Assembly (NCBI GenBank): GCA_001887945.1 | Contig: LDOQ01000300.1 | Coordinates: forward strand, 28,632-92,631 | Source: Spraguea lophii | Lineage: Eukaryota > Microsporidia > Spragueidae | Length of the DNA stretch: 64,000 bases | Direction: 5' to 3' | Part shown: one piece after another, positions 20,752 to 31,040 of the stretch | How positions within the stretch are numbered: the first letter of the stretch is position 1 | Layout: every line of letters begins with the position of its first letter | Notes under the pieces: model-generated | What the model saw: the letters and a program-made list of their open reading frames with translations, nothing else | Told to the model about the DNA's origin: nothing | Database searches by the model: none | Program-made: the position numbers and the translations under genes

Positions 20752-21723
20752 TCAACAGGCACATGCACCTTGTGTTGAAAACTGTGCAACTAATTCTGCT
20801 GGAGGCTGTGGTTTTGGAGAAACAGGTGTTTCTACTCCCATTATATTCGTAACCATTGGAGAACTTGAAGAAGCCACACAATTCTGTAAATCTTTATTTA
20901 GCTGATCCATACAGTTTACATTCTGTTGTTTTGTCATTCCTCCAAATGGAACATATTGTCTTCCATATGTCTGTGGTTGACATATACACTCAGGTCTTGT
21001 CATTTGTGGTTCAACTGTACTTGATTGTTCGTAATATGTACTTGGCGATGAAAAATAAGGATAGCTTGGAACAGGCATTGGTGATGTTGGTTGTGGTGTC
21101 ATTGGATTAACTGGAACTATTGGTTGAGGCACATATTGTTGTGGTGGTGCTGGATTAACTGGACCTGTTGGCTGAGGCACATAATGCTGTGGTGGCAATT
21201 GTGGAGTTGGTGGCACAACATATTGTGGTGTAATTGGAGGCTGTGGTGTGATTGTTTCTGATTCTCCTGGAACTATTACTGGGACTTCTTCGCATTGTTC
21301 TACAGTCGCAATATTACATTTTGTTGATAATTGTGTTGTTGGAGGCTTTGAACTGACAATTGGTGCTGGTGGATTGTAATAATATGGTGCTGGTGGTACT
21401 GGTGCATATTGAGGTGGTGTAATTGGAACATATTGTGGTGTTGGTGGTGCTACCGGTCCTTGTGGTGTTGGTCCTACTGGATACATTGGATGTGGACCTG
21501 CTGGATCTGTTGGTTGTACAACATTTCCTCCAAATGGTCCTACAGGTGTATATCCACCTTTTCGTCCTGGTGCTGAACAATTACATACCATACCTCCTCC
21601 TGTATTTGGCATTGGTGGTTGTGTTGGTCTTATATTACCTCCATCGCATATTACTCTACAACTATCTGTCATTGCAAAAATTGAACTAGATAACAAAAGA
21701 ATATTTCCTAAATTTCTTAACAT
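20752..21723 (-). CDS. PTP1: Polar tube protein 1, proline-rich
   Basis: The protein has 323 residues. A signal peptide (LGNILLLSSSIFAMTDS) is followed by a mature chain very rich in Pro, Gln, Thr, Val and Tyr, with repeat-like units such as PPQYVPQPTGPVNPAPPQQ. Cysteines cluster at the ends: CRVICDGG and CNCSAPG near the N-terminus, CICQPQ and the terminal ACAC at the C-terminus. Pro-richness, terminal cysteines and position upstream of PTP2 are PTP1 hallmarks. PTP1 is the main structural, O-mannosylated protein of the polar tube. The imperfect central repeats probably vary in length between strains. No CCC motif precedes the ATG. Confidence 0.83.
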   Translation of the reverse strand: MLRNLGNILLLSSSIFAMTDSCRVICDGGNIRPTQPPMPNTGGGMVCNCSAPGRKGGYTPVGPFGGNVVQPTDPAGPHPMYPVGPTPQGPVAPPTPQYVPITPPQYAPVPPAPYYYNPPAPIVSSKPPTTQLSTKCNIATVEQCEEVPVIVPGESETITPQPPITPQYVVPPTPQLPPQHYVPQPTGPVNPAPPQQYVPQPIVPVNPMTPQPTSPMPVPSYPYFSSPSTYYEQSSTVEPQMTRPECICQPQTYGRQYVPFGGMTKQQNVNCMDQLNKDLQNCVASSSSPMVTNIMGVETPVSPKPQPPAELVAQFSTQGACAC

Positions 21724-22516
21724 CTTAATTTCTATAGTAAAAGAATATTTATATATATTCTAATACAATAATAGTTTCATATCAAAACAAATCTGCCAAT
21801 AAACTAAGTGATTATAAAAAATATCATATATTTTTTTTAAAACTCATATTATCAAAAACAGAAGTTTCAAAAAATCATAAAAAATGGTTTAACAGATTGG
21901 AAATAAAGTATAATGTATAAATCTTTGTTATGAATTTTGTATAATAAAATAAATGTATCTTCTTGGAATAATTATTTTTTAAAAAGAAATGAAAAATCAA
22001 AACAAAAAGTAAAAAATACAATGATATTCGTTATAATAAATTTTAAAGTAAAAATGGATTATAAAATAAAATCATTCAATAAAAAACATATGTGGCGGAT
22101 TTAAAATTCGTACAGATTTAAAATTATTTTTTATTTGAAATATAGGAAATTTAAAATTTTTGGATTATTGATGGTAATAAGAAATTTAAATATATATTTA
22201 TTTTTGTAAAACATTTTTATTTTGAAATCTAATAATATATACGTAACTTTTTTTTGATACAATATTTTTATACGTAGCCTATCCATTAATTAATCTTATA
22301 GATTGATATTCTAAACATCAAAGTTTTATTTTTTTTGAGTATCTAACAAAAAATGAAGAATTCTAGATATTTAATAATTTTTAAAAATCATAATGGGAAT
22401 AAAAAGCACACAGGCGATGATAAAATGTTTTTACAATTGATGGTAATATACGATTGAATTTCTTAATATTTTCATTTTATCTTTTTTCTTTAAAATTTTA
22501 CTGATGAGAATAAATT
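21724..22516. other. Intergenic AT-rich stretch upstream of PTP1
   Basis: It contains the PTP1 upstream region and the 3' end of the RRM gene. No gene or recognised repeat was seen. Confidence 0.4.
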
Positions 22517-23602
22517 TTAATTGTTGTATCTGGGTCCTTCACTTGTGCTGTAATCTACTCTTATGGGTTTTTCATTAAAAATTTTTCCTTCTAAGCTTTC
22601 TTTGGCTGTGATGGCTTCATCAAGAGAATTAAAATAAACAAAGCAAAATCCTCGTGAATTTCCTGTTTCCCTGTCTTTTATGAGTCTTAAATCAGTGTAT
22701 GCTATTTCAGAAACTTCTCTTTTTAGGAAATCTTCAATTTCTATTTGAGAGGCTGCGTATGGCAATCCAAATATTCCAACGACTTTGCTTGGTGGTGGGT
22801 TTGTTGGGACTGGTTTTTTATAGTGTCTTTGATCTTCTCTATTGTAATCTCTTCGTTTATAACCTCCTTTATCATCTACATCATCATATTTTCTTTTGTA
22901 TCCACGTGAGTCATCTCTGTCTCTTCCGTATCCTCTATCGTCTCTATCACGTCTATATCCTCTGTCATCCCTATCTCTTCCATACCCACGGTCATCTCTT
23001 CTATCATCTCTATCACGTCCATATCCACGATCATCTCTGTCTCTTCCATATCCTCTGTCGTCTCTTCTATCATCTCTATCACGCCCATACCCACGATCGT
23101 CTCTCCTAAAATCTCTTCTATCGTCACGATATCTTCCATATCCACGAGAATCTTCTCTATCATCTCTATCTCTTCCATATCCACGGTCATCTCTTCTGTC
23201 GTCCCTATCTCTTTTATATCCACGATCGTCTCTTCTAAAATCTCTTCTATCATCTCTATCTCTTCCATATCCACGATCATCTCTCCTATCATATTCTTTT
23301 CCATTTCTACTATCTTTCATTTCTGGAGAACCATCTTCTCTGTTTTCAATTTTATCCGGTTCAGGCAATTCTTCACCCTCATATTGATTCATCCAACCAT
23401 CTTTCTTTTCTTCTGCTACATTCTTTTCAGTATTACCATCATCATTTTTTTCTGTTGGTTCAGCCCAATTCATATCATCACCAATATCCTTTCTTTCTTC
23501 AACTTTAGATTTTTCCTCAGCTTTAGGTTTCTCCTCAACTTTAGGTTTCTCTTCTACTTTAGATTCATTAGTTTTATCAACTGAAGCTTTACGTCTTGGC
23601 AT
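22517..23602 (-). CDS. RRM RNA-binding protein with Arg/Asp/Gly-Tyr repeats
   Basis: The protein has 361 residues. It has an N-terminal Lys/Glu region with repeats of (VEEKPK), then residues about 105-260 of tandem 'RDDRGYGRD' units, then one C-terminal RRM. The RRM has RNP2 VVGIFGLPY and RNP1 NSRGFCFVYF with 'RVDYST' at its end. This is the layout of Tra2-like splicing or Npl3-like proteins, with an RD/RGY region in place of RS. Binding of RNA in the nucleus or nucleolus is likely; the exact role is open. The start follows ACCCTTA. The repeat DNA is internally near-identical, suggesting recent slippage. Confidence 0.8.
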   Translation of the reverse strand: MPRRKASVDKTNESKVEEKPKVEEKPKAEEKSKVEERKDIGDDMNWAEPTEKNDDGNTEKNVAEEKKDGWMNQYEGEELPEPDKIENREDGSPEMKDSRNGKEYDRRDDRGYGRDRDDRRDFRRDDRGYKRDRDDRRDDRGYGRDRDDREDSRGYGRYRDDRRDFRRDDRGYGRDRDDRRDDRGYGRDRDDRGYGRDRDDRRDDRGYGRDRDDRGYRRDRDDRGYGRDRDDSRGYKRKYDDVDDKGGYKRRDYNREDQRHYKKPVPTNPPPSKVVGIFGLPYAASQIEIEDFLKREVSEIAYTDLRLIKDRETGNSRGFCFVYFNSLDEAITAKESLEGKIFNEKPIRVDYSTSEGPRYNN

Positions 23603-24408
23603 TAAGGGTAAAAATAAAAATAAGTAAAGTTTTCATTTTATTTTGGAAACAGTTGAAAAAAAGAAAATTAAAAATACAGAAATACAAAGATTATAAAATA
23701 TAATTATTGAAATATATTAGAATATAGAGATTATAATTATTAAAATATAATCATGATTATAAAGTATAATTATTTATTACCAATAATTTTCTAACATATT
23801 AAACCTTATGATATTATGATACACAAATATATTTATTATCTTACATAATATAAATATTGGTCAATGAGAATATAACAAATTTTATAATAAAAATATTATT
23901 AGTTTGTAAAAAATATAATCCTTTGAATTTATATTTATGTTTGTTTTATAAATCATACCAAGCTTGTATACAATTGATGTAATAATCATTTTTTAAAAAC
24001 AAGTAACTCTGATACAGTTTAAATAAATAATATCTTATCTCTATTAATTTAATTTTATTGTATTTTAATTAAATATATTTTTTGTAACAAAAATAATAAA
24101 AAATTACGCATATCCTTGGAAATTGTGTGGTATGAATAATACAATGATTATTGGATTTAACAATCTTTAGAAGTTTTTCGATTTAAAAGAACGTTAAAAT
24201 TAAAAGGGTTGAACTCTAAGGATATTTCTATTTGTTAACTTTATCATTAAGATTAAATAATATTTATAAAACTTCAATAAACAATACACTGATAATATCT
24301 TTAACATAAATAATACAGTATAAATATTTTTAACAATATAAATATAATATAAATATCTCTAACATATATAAAATATAAAATATAATATAAAATAAATAAT
24401 TTATCCTT
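23603..24408. other. Intergenic AT-rich stretch
   Basis: Divergent upstream regions of the RRM and SWIM-finger genes. No additional gene or repeat family was recognised. Confidence 0.4.
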
Positions 24409-24654
24409 ATGAAATACAAAGAAGATTTAAAATCTATTTTGAATAACTTAGACAACGATTCTGCATATCTTATTTTAGGAAATAAAATAAATAATCTTTT
24501 AGAACCAAAACAAGAAATATTAGAAGGTATAAAATATTATAAAGTAGATAAATATAATATTATTAAAACAGATACATATTATTGTAGTTGTGATAAATAT
24601 CTTTGTATTCATATTATCAGTGTAATATTAAAAATAAATACTATTAATTTTTAA
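24409..24654 (+). CDS. Small SWIM zinc finger protein, possibly Shu2/SWS1-like
   Basis: The protein has 81 residues. The C-terminal YYCSCDKYLCIHIISVIL has the SWIM finger pattern C-x-C-x4-C-x-H. The preceding 50 residues form a small alpha/beta lead-in ending in a Tyr/Val-rich strand (GIKYYKVDKYNI). SWS1/ZSWIM7 and yeast Shu2 have this size and layout and help Rad51 filaments in recombination. The identity beyond the SWIM finger is an inference. Its stop is 7 bp from the convergent stop of the tubulin cofactor D gene. The upstream motif is only TCCTT. Confidence 0.55.
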   Translation: MKYKEDLKSILNNLDNDSAYLILGNKINNLLEPKQEILEGIKYYKVDKYNIIKTDTYYCSCDKYLCIHIISVILKINTINF

Positions 24655-24661
24655 TTATTTT

Positions 24662-27600
24662 TTATTCTTCATCGTTTTCAAAGAAAGATAAACTTAGAAT
24701 AGCTAATTCTCTTATTCTTTTAGATTTTATTTTAGTTAATATTTCTATTCTATCTTTTAATTGCTTATCTTTCAACATGGATTTATGTGCTGAAAAATAT
24801 AATAATTTATCTCCATCTAAATTCAATACATCAAATTTCATACTTTCTATGCACAGATAAATAGATATTAATGTTAAAAATAAATATATTTTTCGTACTT
24901 TTATACTATTTTCTACTTGATAATATTTCTTTTCATAATATTCTGTTTCATCACTTATTTCATATTCTGTTTCATATTCTTTTATGTTTATATCACATTT
25001 AATAAAGAATTTTACTAAATCTGGTTTCTTGTTTATAAAGCTTTTTATTAAATCATAACATATTTTTCTAGTACTGTTTTTTATAGTAGAAGCTAATCCT
25101 AACATCAATTCTTCTTGAAGATCTTCAGTTAATAGAATACCGTAATATTTTAAATTATAAAATATATCTTCTTTTGGATTATATTGTCTTATAAATTTAA
25201 ATAAAGCACAATAATTCTCTAATACTTCTTTCTTCGAATAAGTATAAAATGATTTATAAATATTATCCATGCATTTATCATCTTTTACTTGCATTCTGCT
25301 GTTATGAAACATATCTTTATTCTTCTTATCTTTTTTATTCTTCTTTTTTGAAAAAGTAAGAGTATTCATTAACATATGTTGTATATAATATGAATTAACT
25401 AGACTGAGATTTGTTAAATTATATTTTAAATATTCTTTTTTCAATTTGCTTATATCACAATCTATTTTATTTTCATGACCTTTTAATATCTCTATTATAG
25501 TCTTTAAATTATCTCTTAATCCTTTGGATTTATCAGCTAATAATTTTATAAAATAATTAGGAAGAAGAGGATGTAAACATTTTACCATGGTCATCAAACA
25601 CTCTTTTCTATACGAAAATCCTATATCTTCTACACCAACTTTATATGAATTTATATTCATTTCTATAATCCTGTTAACCATATTCTTTTTATAATTAATA
25701 TTATTTTTAAATGATATTTTATTATTACCATTATTTTGATAATAAAAATTACTTCTGTAGGAAGGTAATTTATAAATTTTCAATTGTTCTATCTTATTAT
25801 CATTTGTTGGTGATATTATTTTTTTAAATATTTCTTTAGAATATATTGTATTATTTCTGTTAATAAGAATAGAAGATGTACTAATCCTACGAGACAATAA
25901 ACTATACATTTTTTCATTAATATCCAATCTTTTCTTTTTTTCATCTATTCCATTATTGATTCTTTTCAAATTTTCATCGTTTATCCCAATTCCTAAATGA
26001 AATAAGCTTTGTGTTACGCATTTTCCTGCTGTCAAATGTGAAAGATTCCTATTATAAATACTTGGTTTAAAATCTACTATTATTTTATTATTATTTTCTA
26101 TTTTAATACTTGTATCATATATTGTTTCTTTTAGAAATTTACAATTAACATATCCTACTGTTTTATAAAATTTATACAGAGCATTAATAAGAACATTGTA
26201 TTTTATATTATTTTTATATTTTTCAAGATTTATATCATTTATCAGATAGATGAATGTCCAAGGATTAATATCACAATCTTTCTTTAAACTATTTAGTTCT
26301 ATATAATCCAATACATCCCTATCATAATTATTTTCAATTATAGTAAATTTTTCCTTTTGTTCTTTCATGTTATCTTCAGAATTATTTATTGTAAATACCA
26401 AAGATATATCATTATCGTTTATTTCTATACCATCCCTATAAAATTCTTCAGCTACAATGGCCATAAATATTATAAAGCTTATTTCTTCTATATTTTCTAC
26501 TTTGTATTTATTATTTATTTTTACTTCTCTTTCTTTTTTATTGTAGATAAATTCTTCATTGATATTAATATTATTGTTGTTATCGGGTGTATTAGATGTT
26601 TGCTTATTATCCTCTTTAGATTTATTAGATGTGTTATTATCCTTATTATCTTTTTTAGATACTATATCATGCTTGTTTTTTATTATATGCTTAATATATA
26701 ATTTTATTGCCATATGTTGTATTTTATCATCATAATAAAAACACATTGCCAACAATGTATTCATCATTTCATTATTTACTATTGCTCTTACATTAAAATA
26801 TTTTTTTACATTTTCATATCTTCTAACACTATTAAAATTTAAATGTACCATAACTTTTGCTTCTTTCCTATTATTCTCTTTTGCTATTATAGTAGCTGCT
26901 GCTCTCCTACAATTTAAATCCGGATCAAACAATGCTGTGCTCACCACTTGCAAATATATTTTTTCTGTAATATTTTTACTAGTATATATATAAAATAGTA
27001 CTGCTTCTCTTAATTTAATAACTATTCTATCTTTTTTGAAGTAATTTAGTGCAAATATAAGCTTATCTTCCAATTCTAAATCATTTGCTACAGATTCATA
27101 ATTTAGCATAGACAAAATAATAAATAAATTCGTCCATAAAGTTTCTCTACAAAATATTTCAGTAAAAACTTCTTTAAAATTATTAAAATATGATTTATCA
27201 CTATTTTTTACAATCATAAAAATAGCTCTTGCGATATTCCACGATAAAATATTATTCTCTTGTTTTAATTCAGAAAATAAAATATTAAATATTATTTTTT
27301 TATCCAAATGAGATAATAGTGCTTGATTGGTTAGTATATTTATTTTATGATTTTTTATAATATGTCTTTCCTTTAAAAATTCCTTATAATTATTTTCTAC
27401 TAACTTCTTCTCTTCAACATTTTCTTTTATCTCTTTACTTTTTTTATTATTAATATTTTCTTTTACCTCTTTATCTTCTTTTACACCATTACTTTCTTTA
27501 TGATCATCAAATATATTTATTTTCTCATATTTAGATAATTCACTTAAAATTTCATAATAAATATAATTTGTTACTTCATTTTCTAAAATATAATATTTAT

Positions 27601-27925
27601 CATTTTTCTTCCTATAACATACTTCACCGTTATTAATATGTATATTATTTAAATATACTGCTATTGTTCTTATAGAAATATCATTTGGTTTATTTAATAA
27701 TATTTCTATTATATTTGTATTTACTATCTTTGATAGGTTAAAAGGTAGTTTGAATAAATAATATAAATAGTTTACTAACTTATTTTTATAATTATAATCT
27801 ATTGTGTTTAATTCATGGAGTACAATAGGTATATATTCTATTAATGTGGGTATATAAGATATTTTATGTGTATGTAATACATTTTTTATATTTTCTTTCG
27901 TAATAATTATTTTCTTATCTTCCAT
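24662..27925 (-). CDS. Tubulin-folding cofactor D
   Basis: The protein has 1087 residues and is all-helical HEAT-like. The diagnostic TBCD segment is present: ALFDPDLNCRRAAATIIAKE, followed by VMVHLNFNSVRRYENVKKYFNVRA, equivalent to 'lfD.e.nCRRAAsaa.qE.vGRq' and 'aDyfsv..R'. A second TBCD-like block, SHLTAGKCVTQSLF and YRKECLMTMVKCL, lies in the second half. Cofactor D holds beta-tubulin and with cofactors C and E forms the tubulin heterodimer. Long Asn/Lys runs interrupt the fold. CCCCC lies just upstream of the ATG on the minus strand. Its 3' end nearly meets the SWIM gene. Confidence 0.82.
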   Translation of the reverse strand: MEDKKIIITKENIKNVLHTHKISYIPTLIEYIPIVLHELNTIDYNYKNKLVNYLYYLFKLPFNLSKIVNTNIIEILLNKPNDISIRTIAVYLNNIHINNGEVCYRKKNDKYYILENEVTNYIYYEILSELSKYEKINIFDDHKESNGVKEDKEVKENINNKKSKEIKENVEEKKLVENNYKEFLKERHIIKNHKINILTNQALLSHLDKKIIFNILFSELKQENNILSWNIARAIFMIVKNSDKSYFNNFKEVFTEIFCRETLWTNLFIILSMLNYESVANDLELEDKLIFALNYFKKDRIVIKLREAVLFYIYTSKNITEKIYLQVVSTALFDPDLNCRRAAATIIAKENNRKEAKVMVHLNFNSVRRYENVKKYFNVRAIVNNEMMNTLLAMCFYYDDKIQHMAIKLYIKHIIKNKHDIVSKKDNKDNNTSNKSKEDNKQTSNTPDNNNNININEEFIYNKKEREVKINNKYKVENIEEISFIIFMAIVAEEFYRDGIEINDNDISLVFTINNSEDNMKEQKEKFTIIENNYDRDVLDYIELNSLKKDCDINPWTFIYLINDINLEKYKNNIKYNVLINALYKFYKTVGYVNCKFLKETIYDTSIKIENNNKIIVDFKPSIYNRNLSHLTAGKCVTQSLFHLGIGINDENLKRINNGIDEKKKRLDINEKMYSLLSRRISTSSILINRNNTIYSKEIFKKIISPTNDNKIEQLKIYKLPSYRSNFYYQNNGNNKISFKNNINYKKNMVNRIIEMNINSYKVGVEDIGFSYRKECLMTMVKCLHPLLPNYFIKLLADKSKGLRDNLKTIIEILKGHENKIDCDISKLKKEYLKYNLTNLSLVNSYYIQHMLMNTLTFSKKKNKKDKKNKDMFHNSRMQVKDDKCMDNIYKSFYTYSKKEVLENYCALFKFIRQYNPKEDIFYNLKYYGILLTEDLQEELMLGLASTIKNSTRKICYDLIKSFINKKPDLVKFFIKCDINIKEYETEYEISDETEYYEKKYYQVENSIKVRKIYLFLTLISIYLCIESMKFDVLNLDGDKLLYFSAHKSMLKDKQLKDRIEILTKIKSKRIRELAILSLSFFENDEE

Positions 27926-27989
27926 TAAACTTGGGGGAATATTTTATTTTATAGAAAAATGATAAATAAAAATTTTATATTTAGAATCT

Positions 27990-28390
27990 CTTTGTTTAAT
28001 GGTAGTTAGATGGTAACCGAATATTAAATCTAATTGGTTCAAATCACTTACCTATAATAGAATAATTTTCAAAAAAAAATAAAAAAGTAGAAGAAAAAAG
28101 ATAATTGAACAGGTAAAGATTCAATAATGTAGTTTTATTTATACCTGGTATGATGGATTGTTATTAGTTTAAAATAATACTTAGCTGATGTAAGTATAAT
28201 TCTTTTATTATTTAATAATTCACTCATTATTATATCACGAAGAAGATTAGGAATAATATTAAGGTCAGGCGGGAGTGATACCGTGTATCCTACACAAATA
28301 TTAATATTTTGTACATAAAATAATATGAAATCAATACATATATTTAATGAAATCAATCAGTACAAGTTATTTATATTTTAATGAATCAAA
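27990..28390 (+). repeat. SINE-like repeat copy with decayed head
   Basis: The head ('tttgtttaatggtagttag', then 'attggttcaaatcacttacc') keeps traces of the A and B boxes. The linker 'aaaaaagtagaagaaaaaagataattgaacagg' and body 'tagtttaaaataatacttagctgatgtaag' match the family. It ends near 'caatcagtacaagtta'. It lies between the divergent TBCD and SulP starts. Confidence 0.65.
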
Positions 28391-28679
28391 TATATCACAA
28401 CGTGATATATCACTGTTATGATAATTAAACTATTTATTTTTATTTCTATAAATCCACATTAAATAAATATCATAATATAAATTTTGTATATAAAATAAAA
28501 TTTTTCATAATTAAAAATTTTTATCAAAAAATATATTTTAAAAATAACACCTTAATCATCATAATATTTTATTCAATCAAATATAAAACTATTTTATGCA
28601 TTAAAATTTTTATGAAAATTAAAATTCTATAAAAATTTTTTTTTGATAAAGAATATATTAAAAATATTTTATTTTACCC

Positions 28680-30338
28680 ATGTCTGTACAAAACAAAAAT
28701 CAAGTAGAGCAAGAACCACAACATTCAATTATTTTTACAGGTGAAAAAATAGAAAAAAAGAAACAAAACTTCAAAGAATTTCTAACATTAAAAAGTATGA
28801 AAAATTTACTTTCTTGTTCATTCCTTGGATTAATTTTAACAACTGTTTATGTTTTGACTTATGGTAAAAATGTGTTTACTTTAGATGGAAGAGTAGAAGC
28901 AGAAAATATTGGTATATTATTATTTTTATATTCTACAATTATAGGTCAGATTGTTTATAATTGTTTTACAGATTTAAATGCAGGTGTTATGGTTTTTATG
29001 GTGTGTGAAAATTTTATACTTTCTAGGAAAATATTTTCTAAATGTATGGAAAATGGGGATATTATTTATGCAGTAACAAATACACTCTTTTGTTGTTCTA
29101 TCAGTGCTTTATTTTTAGCCTTAGGTCTTTTTTTAATTTCACGTACGAAACTTATACATTATTGTAACTACCTTCCCAAGCCTACTTTGTATTCTTATAT
29201 TATATTTATGTGTTATGTAAATGTTCATACAGGATATTCTTTGGTTTCACGGGAAATGAAACTTATTATCCTAGTAATTATATCCTCTATAATTTTATTC
29301 TTAGCAGAACATTTTATAAGCTCACCATTTATTACATCTATTGTAATAATGGTTCAAACACTCGGATTTTATCTGTGTATGTTTTTATTCTTTTATTTCA
29401 AAGGATATTCTCTAAATCTTTCATATATTTTAGAATTCTCAGTTAAGAAATCATTTCTAAATGAAAACTCGCCTATAAAATTCTGTCCTCTTTATATTTT
29501 CAAATACTTTTCTTTAAAGTTAATAGATTATAAGATTATATTCAAATGTTCCTTAGAAATAATATCAATGGTATTATTTGCAGTAATGCAATTTCCTGTT
29601 GCATATCCCACATTATCAGCTTTTACAAATGTAGAATATGATTTAAAGAAAGAAATAACTGCTCAATCATATATGAATTTCTTTTCATTTTTCCTATTCT
29701 ATCCTACGTGTATTTCACCCGCATGTTCATCCTCTTATTACAAATCTGGTAGTATAACTAAATACCATGGAATATTTGGTTCTTTAAGTTATATTTTCAT
29801 AATATTTATTGGACCACTCTTAAATTCGATTATACCAAAATATGTATTAGCTTCAATACCTATGTCAATTGGATTCCATTATCTTCTATCGTTTATAAAT
29901 TCGTGTAAAAATCTTAATTTAAGAGAACTTATGATACTTGCAATATCTTCATTATTATTATTTGTTTTTGATATACCACTTATAGGCTTATTAATATCTA
30001 TTGGTATTTGTACTATTTTTTATTATATAGATTTTTATATGATAAAAGATAATAGAAGTGGAATTGATGAAATTTTATCACCTAGATTATTAGGTTTTAT
30101 TGATTTATATAATTTTGATAAAAAAATAAATATAATGGGCGATGATGTTATTATAAATTTCAATGAATGTAAAACTATGGATGCTAATGCTAGGGATTAT
30201 TTGGTGGAGAAAGTTAAAGATGAAAATATATATTTTACATTTATTGGAAGACCTAATGGATTTAAACGATATGATGATATAAATGGTGATAATATTAAAA
30301 AATATAATAGTTATTGTGAGTATTCTAATGATAACTGA
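28680..30338 (+). CDS. SulP/SLC26-family anion transporter
   Basis: The protein has 552 residues with about ten to twelve hydrophobic segments between residues 40 and 455, and cytosolic ends. AVMQFPVAYPTLSAFTNVEYDLKKEITAQSYMN is the SulP core region after the transport helices, where 'E...QG..N' is usual. The C-terminal 80 residues form a short STAS-like domain (VIINFNECKTMDANARDYLVEKV). It resembles the fungal Vsb1/YPR003C branch of SulP more than plasma-membrane sulfate permeases. The substrate cannot be told from sequence. The start follows TTACCC directly. Confidence 0.72.
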   Translation: MSVQNKNQVEQEPQHSIIFTGEKIEKKKQNFKEFLTLKSMKNLLSCSFLGLILTTVYVLTYGKNVFTLDGRVEAENIGILLFLYSTIIGQIVYNCFTDLNAGVMVFMVCENFILSRKIFSKCMENGDIIYAVTNTLFCCSISALFLALGLFLISRTKLIHYCNYLPKPTLYSYIIFMCYVNVHTGYSLVSREMKLIILVIISSIILFLAEHFISSPFITSIVIMVQTLGFYLCMFLFFYFKGYSLNLSYILEFSVKKSFLNENSPIKFCPLYIFKYFSLKLIDYKIIFKCSLEIISMVLFAVMQFPVAYPTLSAFTNVEYDLKKEITAQSYMNFFSFFLFYPTCISPACSSSYYKSGSITKYHGIFGSLSYIFIIFIGPLLNSIIPKYVLASIPMSIGFHYLLSFINSCKNLNLRELMILAISSLLLFVFDIPLIGLLISIGICTIFYYIDFYMIKDNRSGIDEILSPRLLGFIDLYNFDKKINIMGDDVIINFNECKTMDANARDYLVEKVKDENIYFTFIGRPNGFKRYDDINGDNIKKYNSYCEYSNDN

Positions 30339-31040
30339 AATTATATGTTTATTGGATTATTCAACATTGTTTAATATAATAAAAATAATAAAAAAGAGAA
30401 AATTATACAAAGCTCTTAAAACAGTGTATAATATTTATAAAGAAAAAGATCAAAAAAAATAATAAATTTAATTATATGTAAATTTTTTAGTTATTTTTCT
30501 TTTGTTTATTTTTAATTAAGAGATTATTATTAAGTTTCAGGGTTATGCCCCATACGCAAATTTCCAATCCTCAGGAGCATAATGTAAGATAAGATTAATA
30601 CATATATATCAGATTGGTTGTATAAGTTATTGTGCTTTAAAAAACCAACGATCTCAAATTATGGTGAGAATAATCAACTAAGATGTTATTTGAAAGGACA
30701 ATTATTCATCTAGTGAATAACAAAATCATACTAATTTAAATCTATGTATTATTAAGTTAATATACATGTAAATAAATGAATATTTCAAGATACATACATA
30801 GTTTAAATCATATTACACCAATATTCCATAGAATTTTATTTGTAATTATAGTATTATTAATAAAATAATTTTTTTTTCATTTTCCTACAGCAACAGATCT
30901 ATCACAAATTAAAAATAACCTTCTTATTATAATAAACATAATTTATAAATTAAAAATCATTTAAAAAGAAATAAATATTATTTATTTGTTTAATTTTCAC
31001 ATCAATATAAAATATTTATATATTCTTAACAAATAACATT
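30339..31040. other. Intergenic stretch with a SINE fragment
   Basis: Bases about 30540-30700 (+) carry the 3' part of the SINE family: 'atacgcaaatttccaatcc', 'agcataatgtaagataagattaatacatatat' and 'aaccaacgatctcaaattatggtg'. The remainder is plain AT-rich sequence. Confidence 0.55.

Noticed and set aside
22699..23387. Several long frames on the plus strand and other minus frames across the RRM gene
   Set aside because: They are out-of-frame readings of the RDDRGYGRD repeat DNA; only the RRM frame ends in a recognisable domain.
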